From positions 1 to 64,000 of the forward strand of contig JBIKWM010000010.1 of NCBI GenBank assembly GCA_044356305.1: a stretch of DNA of 64,000 nucleotides. Direction: 5' to 3'. Of the stretch, positions 44,388-53,673 are shown one piece after another. The DNA comes from JBIKWM01 sp044356305. GTDB lineage: Bacteria; Bacteroidota; Bacteroidia; UBA10329. How positions within the stretch are numbered: the stretch's first letter is position 1; the number at the start of each line of letters is the position of its first letter. The notes below the pieces were generated by a model. The model was not told the DNA's origin. It worked only from the letters and a program-made list of their open reading frames with translations, and searched no databases. The translations under genes were made by a program, and so were the position numbers.

Positions 44388-44429
44388 GCGGCAACGCAGG
44401 ACAAACAGCGGGCCAATGTCCCTTTTGCC

Positions 44430-45923
44430 TCAGTGACGCCTGCTGCGCCAGTGGCTTATGGTTGCCATGTCAGCCACCGGGGCAGGGGCCTGAGCATGTG
44501 CCACGGCCCCTCCCATCTGGGCGGCCACCAGGGCTGCCACAGCCTCCTCGTCCTCATCGGCACTGCCGAGCACCGCAGGGTCGAAGTAGCGCGGAACGAA
44601 ACCCGTGTCGAAGTTGCCGCTGCGGAATGCCTCGTGCCCCATCACAAAGCGGCAGAAGGGCAACGTGGTGCGCACACCTGTTATCCTGTACTCGTCTATG
44701 GCCCGCTCCATGCGCACAATGGCCGCCTCGCGGTCGTGGGCATAGGTTATCAGTTTGGCTATCATCGGGTCATAGTAGATGGGGATGTCCATGCCCTCGG
44801 CATAGCCATCATCCACCCGCACTCCCGGGCCCATGGGACGCTCATACCGCTCCAACCGGCCTATGTCGGGCAGAAAGCCGTTGGCCGGGTCTTCGGCATA
44901 CACCCGCACCTCCATGGCATGGCCGCGTATCTGCAAGGTATCCTGACTGATGCTCAGGGGCATGCCCATGGCCACACGTATCTGCTCGCGCACAAGGTCC
45001 ACCCCGGTGATCATCTCCGTCACGGGGTGCTCCACCTGTAGGCGGGTGTTCATCTCAAGGAAATAGAAGTTGCGGCTGTCGTCCACTAGGAACTCCACCG
45101 TGCCTGCCCCGCGGTAGTCGCAGGCGCGGGCCACATCGCACGCGCAGCGCCCCATGGCATCGCGCAGTTCGGGAGTGAGTATGGCCGAGGGGGCCTCTTC
45201 CACCACCTTCTGGTGCCTGCGCTGTATGCTGCACTCGCGTTCAAACAGGTGCACCACGTTACCGTGCGAGTCGGCCATAACTTGAATCTCAATGTGGCGT
45301 GGGCCGCTCACATATCGCTCAATGAACACTGCCCCATTGCCGAAGGCCGAGGTGGCCTCCGATATGGCCAGTCGCATCTGCTCCTCCAGTTGGCTCTCCT
45401 CGTGCACTGTGCGCATGCCCTTGCCCCCGCCCCCGGCCGATGCCTTTATCAGAATCGGAAACCCGATCTGGCGGGCCACGCGGATGGCCTCCTCAGGGTC
45501 GTTCACAGCGCCCTCGGTGCCCGGTACCAGTGGTATGTTGAACCGCTTGGCGGCCGCCTTGGCGCTCAGCTTATCGCCCATCATGTCCATACTGTGCGCA
45601 CTCGGACCTATCAGGATGATGCCGGCCTGCTCCAGCGCACGGGCAAACGAGGCGTTCTCGCTCAGGAACCCGTAGCCCGGATGCACCGCATCGGCACCGG
45701 TGGCGCGGCAGGCGGCTATCACCTTCTGCTGGTCCAGATACGATTGGGCCGAAGCGGGCGGACCTATGCACACGGCCTCATCGGCATACAGCACGTGGGG
45801 CGATGTGCGGTCGGCCTCAGAGTACACCGCCACTGTGGCAATACCCATCTCGCGGGCGGTGCGCATCACACGCAGGGCTATCTCGCCCCGATTGGCCACT
45901 AAGATCTTCTTGATTGTAGGCAT
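44430..45923 (-). CDS. accC: Biotin carboxylase (acetyl-CoA/acyl-CoA carboxylase subunit)
   Basis: A 497-residue ATP-grasp biotin carboxylase that carboxylates biotin on a carrier protein. Motifs: N-terminal KILVANRGEIALRVMR, the glycine-rich loop KASAGGGGKGMR, ERECSIQRRHQK, and EMNTRLQVEHPVTE with the catalytic Arg. The C-terminal tail (AVLGSADEDEEAVAALVAAQM) is longer than E. coli AccC and resembles subunits of propionyl- or acyl-CoA carboxylases; no carrier or carboxyltransferase gene is adjacent, so the partner is unknown. A TACTTTTG box lies 33 bases upstream. Confidence 0.93.
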   Translation of the reverse strand: MPTIKKILVANRGEIALRVMRTAREMGIATVAVYSEADRTSPHVLYADEAVCIGPPASAQSYLDQQKVIAACRATGADAVHPGYGFLSENASFARALEQAGIILIGPSAHSMDMMGDKLSAKAAAKRFNIPLVPGTEGAVNDPEEAIRVARQIGFPILIKASAGGGGKGMRTVHEESQLEEQMRLAISEATSAFGNGAVFIERYVSGPRHIEIQVMADSHGNVVHLFERECSIQRRHQKVVEEAPSAILTPELRDAMGRCACDVARACDYRGAGTVEFLVDDSRNFYFLEMNTRLQVEHPVTEMITGVDLVREQIRVAMGMPLSISQDTLQIRGHAMEVRVYAEDPANGFLPDIGRLERYERPMGPGVRVDDGYAEGMDIPIYYDPMIAKLITYAHDREAAIVRMERAIDEYRITGVRTTLPFCRFVMGHEAFRSGNFDTGFVPRYFDPAVLGSADEDEEAVAALVAAQMGGAVAHAQAPAPVADMATISHWRSRRH

Positions 45924-45956
45924 CAGGAATTATTGGGGCTTTTGGAAGAAGGCAGG

Positions 45957-45964
45957 CAAAAGTA
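45957..45964 (-). promoter_or_regulatory. -7 box (TACTTTTG) of accC
   Basis: Perfect TAnnTTTG on the minus strand with 33 bases to the ATG at 45923. Confidence 0.5.
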
Positions 45965-46089
45965 GGTCGTGGCGCAGGCCATCGCCAATCCCTGCTCACC
46001 ACATGTACCGGTGCTGGCACAATGGCGGCCACCATTTACCATTTCCCCAATAAAGACTCAGGTCAGCCGAATTTAGGCACCTTCGCACC

Positions 46090-46446
46090 ATGCATGTGGA
46101 AGACCTACGTCAGCTATGCCTCAGTCTGCCGGCCACCGAGGAGTGTTTCCCGTTCGATGCCGAGACGCTGGTCTTCAAAGTATGCGGCAAGATGTTCTGC
46201 CTGGTGCCATTGGAGAAGGCTCCCCTCACCTTCAACGTGAAATGCGACCCTGAACGGGCCATTGAACTGCGCGAGCACCACAGCGGGGTGCAGGCGGGCT
46301 GGCACATGAGCAAGACCAATTGGAACACCGTTGTTCAGGACGGTTCGTTCACCGATGCCGATGCCCGGCAATGGGTGATTGACAGCTACCGCCTGGTGGT
46401 GTCGGGCCTGCCGAAAAAGGTACAGGCCACCCTGACTGCGGTATGA
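46090..46446 (+). CDS. MmcQ/YjbR family protein
   Basis: A 118-residue small protein of the MmcQ/YjbR (DUF419) family with a CyaY-like fold, recognised by FPFDAETLVFKVCGKMFCL, FNVKCDPERAIELRE and the GWHMSKTNWNTV motif. Members are described as DNA-binding-like; the cellular role is uncertain. The ATG at 46090 follows TAGGCACCTTCGCACC. The P460-like gene begins 42 bases downstream on the same strand. Confidence 0.88.
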   Translation: MHVEDLRQLCLSLPATEECFPFDAETLVFKVCGKMFCLVPLEKAPLTFNVKCDPERAIELREHHSGVQAGWHMSKTNWNTVVQDGSFTDADARQWVIDSYRLVVSGLPKKVQATLTAV

Positions 46447-46488
46447 CGGTGATATGTGACCAACTTAGCCACCCATTAATTCCACCGC

Positions 46489-46995
46489 ATGCAAAACCAG
46501 ATCTACACGATACTTGCCTGTGCCGCTCTGATTGTATCGGCACCGGGCTGCGATGAAGATGCCGAGGGCACTGACCTGCAGTTATACAACATGGCCGTTG
46601 ACAGTCAGGGCCATGTGTGGTACCGCAACAGCGCTGCCGACCTTGACAGGAGCAATGGCAGCGGCCACAACTATGACCACCTGCGCACACGCTACAACAC
46701 TGAGGCGGCCACCATGCTCGACACCAATGGTAAGGTGATGGATGGGGCAGTGTTCCCAGAAGGTGCCCTGATAGTGAAAGAGTTGTATGACGACCCTGGC
46801 ACAGTGGAGCGATATGCCATATTATGGAAACAGACGGGCCATGCCGATGCCGATGATGCCGGCTGGGTGTGGGGATATGTGAATGCCGATGCCACGGTAC
46901 GAACCCCGGCCGCAGATAAGGGCGATGGATGTGTGTCCTGTCATAGGCAGTCGGGCCATATCGATCAGACACTGATGAACAAGTTCTTTCCTTGA
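46489..46995 (+). CDS. Cytochrome P460-like haem protein
   Basis: A 168-residue secreted protein with a leader ending SAPGC (probable lipobox). The C-terminal GWVWGYVNADATVR...GDGCVSCHRQSGHIDQT matches the cytochrome P460 family, with CVSCH at 148-152 for covalent haem. Classic P460 proteins oxidise hydroxylamine, but many homologues have other roles, so no substrate is assigned. The DUF502 gene starts five bases after its stop. Confidence 0.8.
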   Translation: MQNQIYTILACAALIVSAPGCDEDAEGTDLQLYNMAVDSQGHVWYRNSAADLDRSNGSGHNYDHLRTRYNTEAATMLDTNGKVMDGAVFPEGALIVKELYDDPGTVERYAILWKQTGHADADDAGWVWGYVNADATVRTPAADKGDGCVSCHRQSGHIDQTLMNKFFP

Positions 46996-47000
46996 TCCGC

Positions 47001-47627
47001 ATGCAGTTCAGGCCCAAACGCATTTTCACATACTTCCTACAGGGGCTTATCTATCTGGCCCCGGTGGGACTTACTGTGTATGTGGTGTGGTCGGTCTTCA
47101 CCGGTCTCGATGGGCTGCTCACACCACTGGTGCGCGATCTGGTGCCCTTTCATGTGCCCGGCATCGGCATTGTGGTGGTTTTTCTGGGCATCAGTTTCAT
47201 GGGCTACTTCATCACCCGGTTCATCAGCGCCAGGGTGCTGCTGTTTATTGATGGACTGCTGAAACGTGCCCCGGGCATCAAGGTGGTCTATACGGCAGTC
47301 AACGACCTGATCACAGTGTTCTTTGCAAAAAAAGAAGGCATGGGCCACGCGGTCCGTGTGGTGGTTCAGCGCGACCCTTTGCAGTACAAGCTGGGATTCA
47401 TCACCCAAGATGATCTGGAAGCCTTTGGTTTCAGCGATTCAGATGGCATTGTGAGTGTGTACTTCCCCTACTCGTATGGCATAATGGGAAATCAGATGTT
47501 TGTCAGGCGCAGCGATGTTGAGATGCTCGACATCCCTGCATCGCAGGCCATGAAGTTCATCGTATCGGGCGGGGTCACACGGCTCGAAGACCACGAACAT
47601 GAGGAAGAACCGCCTCAGCGCAACTGA
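47001..47627 (+). CDS. DUF502 family membrane protein
   Basis: A 208-residue inner-membrane protein with two N-terminal hydrophobic helices (FLQGLIYLAPVGLTVYVVW; IGIVVVFLGISFMGYFIT) and a soluble DUF502 domain (IPGIKVVYTAVNDLI-like segment APGIKVVYTAVNDL, VSVYFPYSYGIMGN, KFIVSGGV). Function unknown. ATG at 47001 is preferred to a TTG at 46992 overlapping the previous stop. The 3' end overlaps convergent hemD by 13 bases. Confidence 0.9.
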   Translation: MQFRPKRIFTYFLQGLIYLAPVGLTVYVVWSVFTGLDGLLTPLVRDLVPFHVPGIGIVVVFLGISFMGYFITRFISARVLLFIDGLLKRAPGIKVVYTAVNDLITVFFAKKEGMGHAVRVVVQRDPLQYKLGFITQDDLEAFGFSDSDGIVSVYFPYSYGIMGNQMFVRRSDVEMLDIPASQAMKFIVSGGVTRLEDHEHEEEPPQRN

Positions 47628-48265
47628 GCCAGAATACCTGCGGCATCGGCCGTGGCGCACACCTTTGGCACTATTCCCACCTTTGTAAGGGCACTGGCCG
47701 TGGTGCGGCCTATCGCAATGGCCACATCTGGCACAGGCCAGCCGGCAAGCATATATCCCTCCACATTCAAAGGACTGGTAAACACCAATGTCTCTAGAGG
47801 GTCTGGTGTTTCTGCCGGACAGACTGCAATAGTCCGATACACAGGCAACTGTACCACAAGCGCAGGATCGAGGTCGCTGATCAGGGTTCCGCGGGTCTGT
47901 TCAGAACAGGGAACAAGTACCCGCAATCCGCAGAGCCGATCGGCCAACTCAGAGGCGAAACCTTTCAGATCGCTATCTTGGGCGGTTATGATGTCCTGTA
48001 TTCCCAGCTTTGCCAATGCCTCGGCTGTGCCCGGACCAGGGGCCACCACTATCGCATGGTCAGGAATCCTATCTTTTGATGCAAAGAACCGCACCGCATT
48101 CGGGCTGTTGAAGATGTAAGCATCGAACCGGGTCGTGGGCGACTCAAATTCCAAAGCTTTCACCTCAGCGAATGGGATACCACGAACCTGATACCCGGCC
48201 GTTTCGAAAGCCAAACGCCACGGATGGCTCGGGGGCAAATGGCGGGTGATGAGGAGGCCAGGCAT
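47615..48265 (-). CDS. hemD: Uroporphyrinogen-III synthase
   Basis: A 216-residue protein that closes hydroxymethylbilane to uroporphyrinogen III in haem synthesis. HemD is poorly conserved; the evidence is the two-domain Rossmann-like pattern (LLITRHLPPSHPW..., FNSPNAVRFF, VVAPGPGTAEAL, LVFTSPLNVEGY, AIGRTTASALTKVG) and its position directly after hemC. It lies 88 bases downstream of hemC and overlaps the DUF502 gene tail to tail. Confidence 0.88.
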   Translation of the reverse strand: MPGLLITRHLPPSHPWRLAFETAGYQVRGIPFAEVKALEFESPTTRFDAYIFNSPNAVRFFASKDRIPDHAIVVAPGPGTAEALAKLGIQDIITAQDSDLKGFASELADRLCGLRVLVPCSEQTRGTLISDLDPALVVQLPVYRTIAVCPAETPDPLETLVFTSPLNVEGYMLAGWPVPDVAIAIGRTTASALTKVGIVPKVCATADAAGILAQLR

Positions 48266-48353
48266 TCAGGAAGGATTTACCAAAAAGAGAATCAGTGGGA
48301 TATCGCGAGACAGAGACGCTGTTTTTAAAGTCAGATGCGGTGAAAACGCCTGT

Positions 48354-49244
48354 TCAGGAGCCGCTTTTGAGGGCAGCTACGGCCTGGCTCACAAGTTCTT
48401 TGGCATCGCTGCCAGAGAGCGTGACAGTATGAAGGGGAGTGTCCCAAGCCTGTGCCACGCAGGCCCTAACATGCAAGGTATTTTCTCTTTCCTCGCAATA
48501 GGCCCCGAGGGGAATCTGGCAACCGCCACCGAAACCTGCCAGGATACCGCGCTCTACCCCTATCCGCCTCTGCACATCCGCATCGTTCAGCGGTGCTATG
48601 GCAGCGATAAGAGCAGTATCCGTCTCGCGCGTCTGCAACGCCAGAACACCTTGGGCCGGTGCCGGAATAAAGTATCCCGGATCAAGCCTTTGCACAGAAA
48701 GTCCGCTCAGATTGAGCCCCAGTCTGCCTATGCCCGCGGCAGCAAGCATGATGGCATCGTACTGCCCATCGCGCAGCTTCTGCACACGGGTGGGCACATT
48801 GCCGCGCAGGTCAGTAATTCGCAAGTCGGGGCGCAGGTGCAGCAACTGGGCCTTGCGCCTTGCGCTCGAGGTGCCCACATGGGCCCCTTTCGGCAATGCA
48901 TCAAGTCCCTTTCCATCGGCATCTGTGCGTATGAGCAACAGCTCGGCAGGGTCCTCGCGCTCAGATACCGTTGCCACCATCAATCCCGCAGGATTCTGAG
49001 TCGGAAGGTCCTTATGCGAATGCACCGCCAGATCGATGGAACCGTTGAGCAGCGCTTCTTCCAGTTCCTTGGTGAAAAAACCCTTGCCCTCCATCTTATC
49101 GAAACTGAGGTGCTGAATGCGGTCGCCCTGGGTCTTAATGATGGTGAGGCTCACCTCGTGCCCAAGCGCTGAGAGCCTATCCTTTACATGATTGGCCTGC
49201 CAAAGGGCCAGTTCGCTCCCTCTCGATCCGATGTTGATGCGCAT
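48354..49244 (-). CDS. hemC: Hydroxymethylbilane synthase (porphobilinogen deaminase)
   Basis: A 296-residue enzyme that links four porphobilinogens into hydroxymethylbilane. Diagnostic motifs are IGSRGSELALWQA, HSHKDLPT, GTSSARRKAQL, LRGNVPTRVQKL and GGGCQIPLGAY, where Cys242 holds the dipyrromethane cofactor. Length is normal. It is followed by hemD on the same strand. Confidence 0.97.
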   Translation of the reverse strand: MRINIGSRGSELALWQANHVKDRLSALGHEVSLTIIKTQGDRIQHLSFDKMEGKGFFTKELEEALLNGSIDLAVHSHKDLPTQNPAGLMVATVSEREDPAELLLIRTDADGKGLDALPKGAHVGTSSARRKAQLLHLRPDLRITDLRGNVPTRVQKLRDGQYDAIMLAAAGIGRLGLNLSGLSVQRLDPGYFIPAPAQGVLALQTRETDTALIAAIAPLNDADVQRRIGVERGILAGFGGGCQIPLGAYCEERENTLHVRACVAQAWDTPLHTVTLSGSDAKELVSQAVAALKSGS

Positions 49245-49343
49245 GGATATCCGTTCCGTTTTATAGCGGGGCGAAGTTGATGGATGAAACGGTCAGTACA
49301 TGAATATCGACCTCCGAAATATCGGGGTCGGTCTCAAGGTCGA

Positions 49344-49871
49344 TCACCTCGATGCGTACTGTGCCAATTCGGCCAGCTCCTTTTCAATGCGCTGCTGCCA
49401 TTCGGTCTGCTCCTCTGGCCGCGTGCCATGCTGGGTCTCGCGGTCGTAGCGGTCCTGGTACTTGCTGCTGGCATCAAACATTTGGCTATGCATGGCCTCG
49501 GCTTTTTTTGCCAACACTCGGCAGTCTGAAATGGCGGCCAACTCCTTCCGCAATTTGCGGGCAAAAAGCTCGGTGATGTCGAAATGCAGTCGTTCATGAC
49601 GAAGCAGGTCAGGCGTTCCCTCGCCTCTGAGCCACGACCGTTTCGGACTGAATGAACACGACACAGTAGCGTTCGGCACTCCCCCATCGCACGACACGGC
49701 CATTGATATGCCGCTATCGGTCATGGCAGCCTTGTTCGAACTGCGGTCAACACGGCCTTTGAAATCGTCCCAGGTCAATCTGCGCTCAGCCGTCCAAGGA
49801 ATGTCGGTGGTCTGCGCCTTAACAAGTGCGCAAGCCAGCAATGCGAGAACCAACAGAAAGCTGCGGAGCAT
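49344..49871 (-). CDS. DUF922 family secreted protein with HExxH motif
   Basis: A 175-residue protein with a signal peptide (MLRSFLLVLALLACALVKAQ) and the DUF922 core: LTWDDFKGRV, SCSFSPKRSW and LLRHERLHFDI, where HERLH (92-96) is an HExxH zinc-protease-like motif. The family is proposed to be a Zn-dependent peptidase group. ATGs at 49892 and 49871 are both possible; 49871 gives the cleaner leader. Confidence 0.85.
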   Translation of the reverse strand: MLRSFLLVLALLACALVKAQTTDIPWTAERRLTWDDFKGRVDRSSNKAAMTDSGISMAVSCDGGVPNATVSCSFSPKRSWLRGEGTPDLLRHERLHFDITELFARKLRKELAAISDCRVLAKKAEAMHSQMFDASSKYQDRYDRETQHGTRPEEQTEWQQRIEKELAELAQYASR

Positions 49872-49993
49872 GGATGTAGGGATGTTGGTCATTGGTTCAT
49901 CTGCCAAATCATATCAAGCCATTGACGAGAGGTTTCTCCTGTTGAAATTCATATCAATGTTGAAATCCTCCTTCAAAACTCTGATCTGATTCT

Positions 49994-51325
49994 TCAACCA
50001 CCTATGAACTTGGATTCTTCTGCATCGCCTTTGAGCGCCTCACGGTAACGGGTCAGGGCGCGGTCGCGGGCCCATGTATGCTCCACTATCGGGTGCGGAT
50101 AGCTCAGGCTGTCAAGCTCCTTCACCCACTTGCGTATGTAGCGCATGTCGGGGTCAAATTTTCGGGCCTGTTCTGTAGGATTGAACACACGGAAATACGG
50201 TGCCCCATCGCAACCCGATCCGCTGGCCCACTGCCAGCCGCCATTGTTGCTGGCCAGGTCGAAATCAAGAAGCTTTCGCGCAAAATAGGCCTCGCCCCAG
50301 CGCCAGTCGAGCAGCAGGTGCTTGCACAGAAAACTGGCCACCACCATGCGCACCCGGTTGTGCATGTGGCCGGTGGCATTCAGCTCTCGCATGCCAGCAT
50401 CGACCAGCGGATACCCTGTGCGGCCCTCGCACCACGCTATGAAATGCTGCTCATCTGTCTCCCATCTTATACGGTCGTATGCGGGTTTGAAAGCTCGGTC
50501 GACATGTGGGAAATGCCAAAGAATGGCCTGATAGAAATCGCGCCAGACCAGCTCCATCATGTACTTGTGACTGTGGGTGCGGGCCTGCCTCATCAGTGCG
50601 CGGATGCTGACCATTCCGAAACGCAGGTGAACACCCATGCGGCTTGTACCGGCCACAGCGGGCAGGTCGCGCACCTCGTGGTAACGCCTCAGCAGGTCAT
50701 TGCTCACCGATGCGGGCGGAATAAGTACATCGGTGGCCGCAAAACCCAGATCGGCCAACGATGGCATGGTCAGCGGCTGAGTGGCAAAAAGCGCATCAAG
50801 GTGACCCTCTGATGGAAATGGCGCCAGATCAACGTCAGTCAACAGCGACAGCCAACGCTTGGAATATGGTGTGAATACCGTATAGGGCGTGCCGTCATCC
50901 TTCAACACCTCACTGCACTCAAAAACAACCTGATCCTTACAAGTGATCAGCCTTGCCCCTACCCTTTTCAGTTGCTCCTCTACGGCTGCATCGCGGTGGC
51001 GGGCATACGGTTCGTAGTCGCGGTTAGCATAAACCGCCTTGACATCGTAAACGCTTGAAATAGCTTCAAATGCATCGGCCGGTGTGCCGTGGTGCACATA
51101 CAGGCTGCTGCCCAGCGCCTCCAATTGCTTTTTGATGGCCACGAGTTCGCGATGGATGAGGTCAACCCTTCTATCAGACTCATCCTCAAGCTTTGACAGG
51201 ATATCCGTATCAAAAATGAACACAGGAAGCACCGGCAGTCCAGACCGCAGGGCAGCAAACAGGGCCGCGTTGTCGTGCAACCGCAGGTCGCGCCTGAACC
51301 AATGGAGTACGATCGGAATGGACAT
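49994..51325 (-). CDS. phr: Deoxyribodipyrimidine photo-lyase (cryptochrome/photolyase family)
   Basis: A 443-residue FAD-dependent photolyase that repairs cyclobutane pyrimidine dimers in light. Motifs: VLHWFRRDLRLHDN at the N-terminus, ELVWRDFYQAIL, GRTGYPLVDAGMREL, GHMHNRVRMVVASFL, DWRWGEAYF and DFDLASNNGGWQW with the FAD pocket and Trp chain. ATG at 51325 (MSIPIVLHW) is chosen over a distal in-frame start at 51349. Confidence 0.95.
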   Translation of the reverse strand: MSIPIVLHWFRRDLRLHDNAALFAALRSGLPVLPVFIFDTDILSKLEDESDRRVDLIHRELVAIKKQLEALGSSLYVHHGTPADAFEAISSVYDVKAVYANRDYEPYARHRDAAVEEQLKRVGARLITCKDQVVFECSEVLKDDGTPYTVFTPYSKRWLSLLTDVDLAPFPSEGHLDALFATQPLTMPSLADLGFAATDVLIPPASVSNDLLRRYHEVRDLPAVAGTSRMGVHLRFGMVSIRALMRQARTHSHKYMMELVWRDFYQAILWHFPHVDRAFKPAYDRIRWETDEQHFIAWCEGRTGYPLVDAGMRELNATGHMHNRVRMVVASFLCKHLLLDWRWGEAYFARKLLDFDLASNNGGWQWASGSGCDGAPYFRVFNPTEQARKFDPDMRYIRKWVKELDSLSYPHPIVEHTWARDRALTRYREALKGDAEESKFIGG

Positions 51326-51461
51326 CTGACCACAACACATCCGATGCAACAGAGTTCAGAGCAGGGAATATTGAAATATGAGGCAAACTCCAAATGGCCA
51401 ATGCAATTGACAACATCGCCCATGCCTTTCTTTTGTGGCAACATTACACCCTACCTGACCG

Positions 51462-51677
51462 ATGAGAAATCTGCTCCTTTGCGCATTGCTGGCCGGTACG
51501 GCCGCCTTCACCGCCTGCGAGAGCTGCTACGATGCCGATCTGGAAGCCAACTATCGTGGAGTGCAGTGCACCATGGACTGCCCCGGGGTGTGCGGCTGCG
51601 ATGGTAAATATTACTGCAACGGGTGCCTTGCTGCCAAAGAGGGCATACCGGTCGAGGCCGAAGTGACCTGCAACTGA
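51462..51677 (+). CDS. Small Kazal-like cysteine-rich lipoprotein
   Basis: A 71-residue protein: a leader with probable lipobox FTAC, then a short cysteine-rich domain. PGVCGCDGKYYCNGCLAA matches the Kazal protease-inhibitor signature C-x-C-D-G-x-x-Y-x-N-x-C, seen in Bacteroidota homologues as VCGCDG..Y.NACEA. It may inhibit serine proteases at the surface. First gene of a tight cluster: the hydrolase gene starts three bases after its stop, and a secreted metalloprotease follows. Confidence 0.65.
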   Translation: MRNLLLCALLAGTAAFTACESCYDADLEANYRGVQCTMDCPGVCGCDGKYYCNGCLAAKEGIPVEAEVTCN

Positions 51678-51680
51678 CCC

Positions 51681-52367
51681 TTGAACACCGAGATCGTACT
51701 TATTCACGGGGCGTTGGGCTGTGCGGCCCAGCTTGGCCCATTGGCCCAGCGGCTCGGCTCTGCCGCACGGGTACATGTGCTTGAACTGAGCGGTCACGGC
51801 CTTACTCCATACAGCGGTTCTTTCGGCATAACCGCCTTTAGCAACCAGCTTCAGGGTTTTATCGAAGTGCATTGCGCCTCAGCACCGTTGGTATTCGGCT
51901 ACAGCATGGGCGGGTATGTGGCCCTCTATCTGGCCGCTACCATGCCCGATTCGGTTCGTGGTGTTATAACCCTCGGCACCAAGTACGCCTGGAACCCCGA
52001 GCAGGCCCAGCGTGAGGCACAGATGCTGCATCTGCCCACCTTGCGCGAGAAAGTGCCTTCGTTTGCTCAGAATCTGAGTGATATGCACGGACCACAACTG
52101 GCCCCCTTGCTCGAACACACAGCGGAGATGATGCTGGCGTTGGGCAACGCACCTGTTCTCACTTCAACGCTATTGAACAGGATCAAATGCCCTGTGCACG
52201 TATGTGTGGGCGATACTGACCGTATGGTGAGCCGCGATGAGACCGAGGCCATGGCCGCGGCAATTCCCGGTGCCACGTTACATATTCTGCCACAGACCAA
52301 ACACCCTATTGAGGCGGTTGATCCAACCCTCATCGAACAGGTGATTATGGCGGCCCTTCTTGCTTAG
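51681..52367 (+). CDS. Alpha/beta hydrolase family protein
   Basis: A 228-residue alpha/beta hydrolase starting at a TTG codon. Features: the oxyanion-type IHGALG (8-13), nucleophile elbow GYSMGG with Ser75, a late acid in VGDTDRM and His in TKHPIEAV. Substrate is unknown; size and motifs fit small esterases or lactonases. The TTG is needed for the first strand (TEIVLIHG), and no nearby ATG keeps it. Tail overlaps a TAGATTTG box used by the next gene. Confidence 0.85.
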   Translation: MNTEIVLIHGALGCAAQLGPLAQRLGSAARVHVLELSGHGLTPYSGSFGITAFSNQLQGFIEVHCASAPLVFGYSMGGYVALYLAATMPDSVRGVITLGTKYAWNPEQAQREAQMLHLPTLREKVPSFAQNLSDMHGPQLAPLLEHTAEMMLALGNAPVLTSTLLNRIKCPVHVCVGDTDRMVSRDETEAMAAAIPGATLHILPQTKHPIEAVDPTLIEQVIMAALLA

Positions 52368-52372
52368 ATTTG
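52365..52372 (+). promoter_or_regulatory. Possible internal -7 box (TAGATTTG)
   Basis: Perfect TAnnTTTG overlapping the hydrolase stop codon and ending five bases before the ATG at 52378; would allow separate expression of the M43 protease and oxygenase. Confidence 0.4.
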
Positions 52373-52377
52373 TGTTG

Positions 52378-53673
52378 ATGCGGCATACAGTGCTTATTCT
52401 CTCTTTCCTGTTTCTTGGTGAATGGGCCACCGCCCAGCACTGTGGCACCCCGATGGCTGTGGCCGCACGAAGCCGCACCTGTCCGGGATATTCCGATGCC
52501 ATTGAACGGGTGTACGATGCCGCCCGCGCCCACCGCGGGGTGCTGAGCGACACCACAGTGTACCGCATTCCGGTGGTGGTACATGTGGTATACCACACCG
52601 CACAGGAAAACCTCGACCTGGCCCTCATCCATTCGCAGATAAATGCCCTGAACCGCGACTACCGCAGGCGCAATGCCGACACCTTGGATACCCGCAGTGT
52701 GTTCGAGCCTGTGGCGGCCGACCCGCACATTGAGTTCTATCTGGCCGGCACCGACCCCGATGGCAATCCGACAGGTGGAATCACACGCACCTACACCGAT
52801 CAGTTGAATTTCCCCATCGGCTTATCGGGTCAGGGACTTGATAATGTGAAACAGAGTGCCTTAGGCGGCAAGGATGCGTGGGATACCGGGCAATACCTCA
52901 ACATCTGGGTGTGCAACACCATTGATCCACAATCGCCCTTTGGAGAGATAATCGGCTATGCCTACCCACCGGCAGGGGCACCCAACTGGCCCAATGGAAG
53001 CGGGGCTCCCCAACCCCAGTTTGAGGGCGTGGTGATACACTATCAGGTGTTTGGCGATGATAACCCATTGGCACAGGCCGATTTTCCATTTGCCAGCCGC
53101 GGTCGCACCTGTGTGCACGAGGTGGGACACTTTCTGGGCCTGCGCCACACCTGGGGCGATGCATCAGTGGACGGCTGCACCGTGGACGATGGTCTGACCG
53201 ACACACCGAATTGCGCTCAGGATGCATTTCATGGGTGCGATAAACTCGCTAACACCTGCGATGACGGTGCCGGTGATCTTCCCGACATGATTGAGAATTA
53301 CCTCGACTATGCCGATGAGACGTGCATGAATCTGTTCACTCAGCAGCAGACCGATGTCATGCGTGCCATAATAGAGGGCGTGCGCAACCCGCTTATCTCG
53401 GGCAATATCCCCGCCACCGGAGTCAATGAAACGGACATCGCTCAATTGGTGGAGGTATTCCCTAATCCGACCAGCGACAGGGTTATGATAAAAGCCGAAA
53501 CGGCCATGCGTTGTGTGGAGGTCACCGACCTGAGCGGCAGGGTGTTGCTGACAATTATGACAGATAATGCGGAGGTCGGCCTTGACATGACGGGAATCAC
53601 TGCCGGACGCTACGTTCTTAGGATTTTCACCTCCCGTGGCGTGATGCATAGGCCACTCCTGCTATTGCAATGA
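52378..53673 (+). CDS. M43 family zinc metalloprotease with T9SS type A signal
   Basis: A 431-residue secreted protease of the pappalysin/cytophagalysin (M43) family. The zinc site HEVGHFLGLRH (His247, Glu248, His251, His257) and the following Met-turn region (ENYLDYADETCMN) are intact. Signal peptide ends at ATAQ. Residues from ~357 (EVFPNPTSDRVMI...ITAGRYVLRIF) form the T9SS type A sorting domain. ATG at 52378 follows a TAGATTTG box. The last four bases overlap the start of the hydroxylase-like gene. Confidence 0.93.
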   Translation: MRHTVLILSFLFLGEWATAQHCGTPMAVAARSRTCPGYSDAIERVYDAARAHRGVLSDTTVYRIPVVVHVVYHTAQENLDLALIHSQINALNRDYRRRNADTLDTRSVFEPVAADPHIEFYLAGTDPDGNPTGGITRTYTDQLNFPIGLSGQGLDNVKQSALGGKDAWDTGQYLNIWVCNTIDPQSPFGEIIGYAYPPAGAPNWPNGSGAPQPQFEGVVIHYQVFGDDNPLAQADFPFASRGRTCVHEVGHFLGLRHTWGDASVDGCTVDDGLTDTPNCAQDAFHGCDKLANTCDDGAGDLPDMIENYLDYADETCMNLFTQQQTDVMRAIIEGVRNPLISGNIPATGVNETDIAQLVEVFPNPTSDRVMIKAETAMRCVEVTDLSGRVLLTIMTDNAEVGLDMTGITAGRYVLRIFTSRGVMHRPLLLLQ

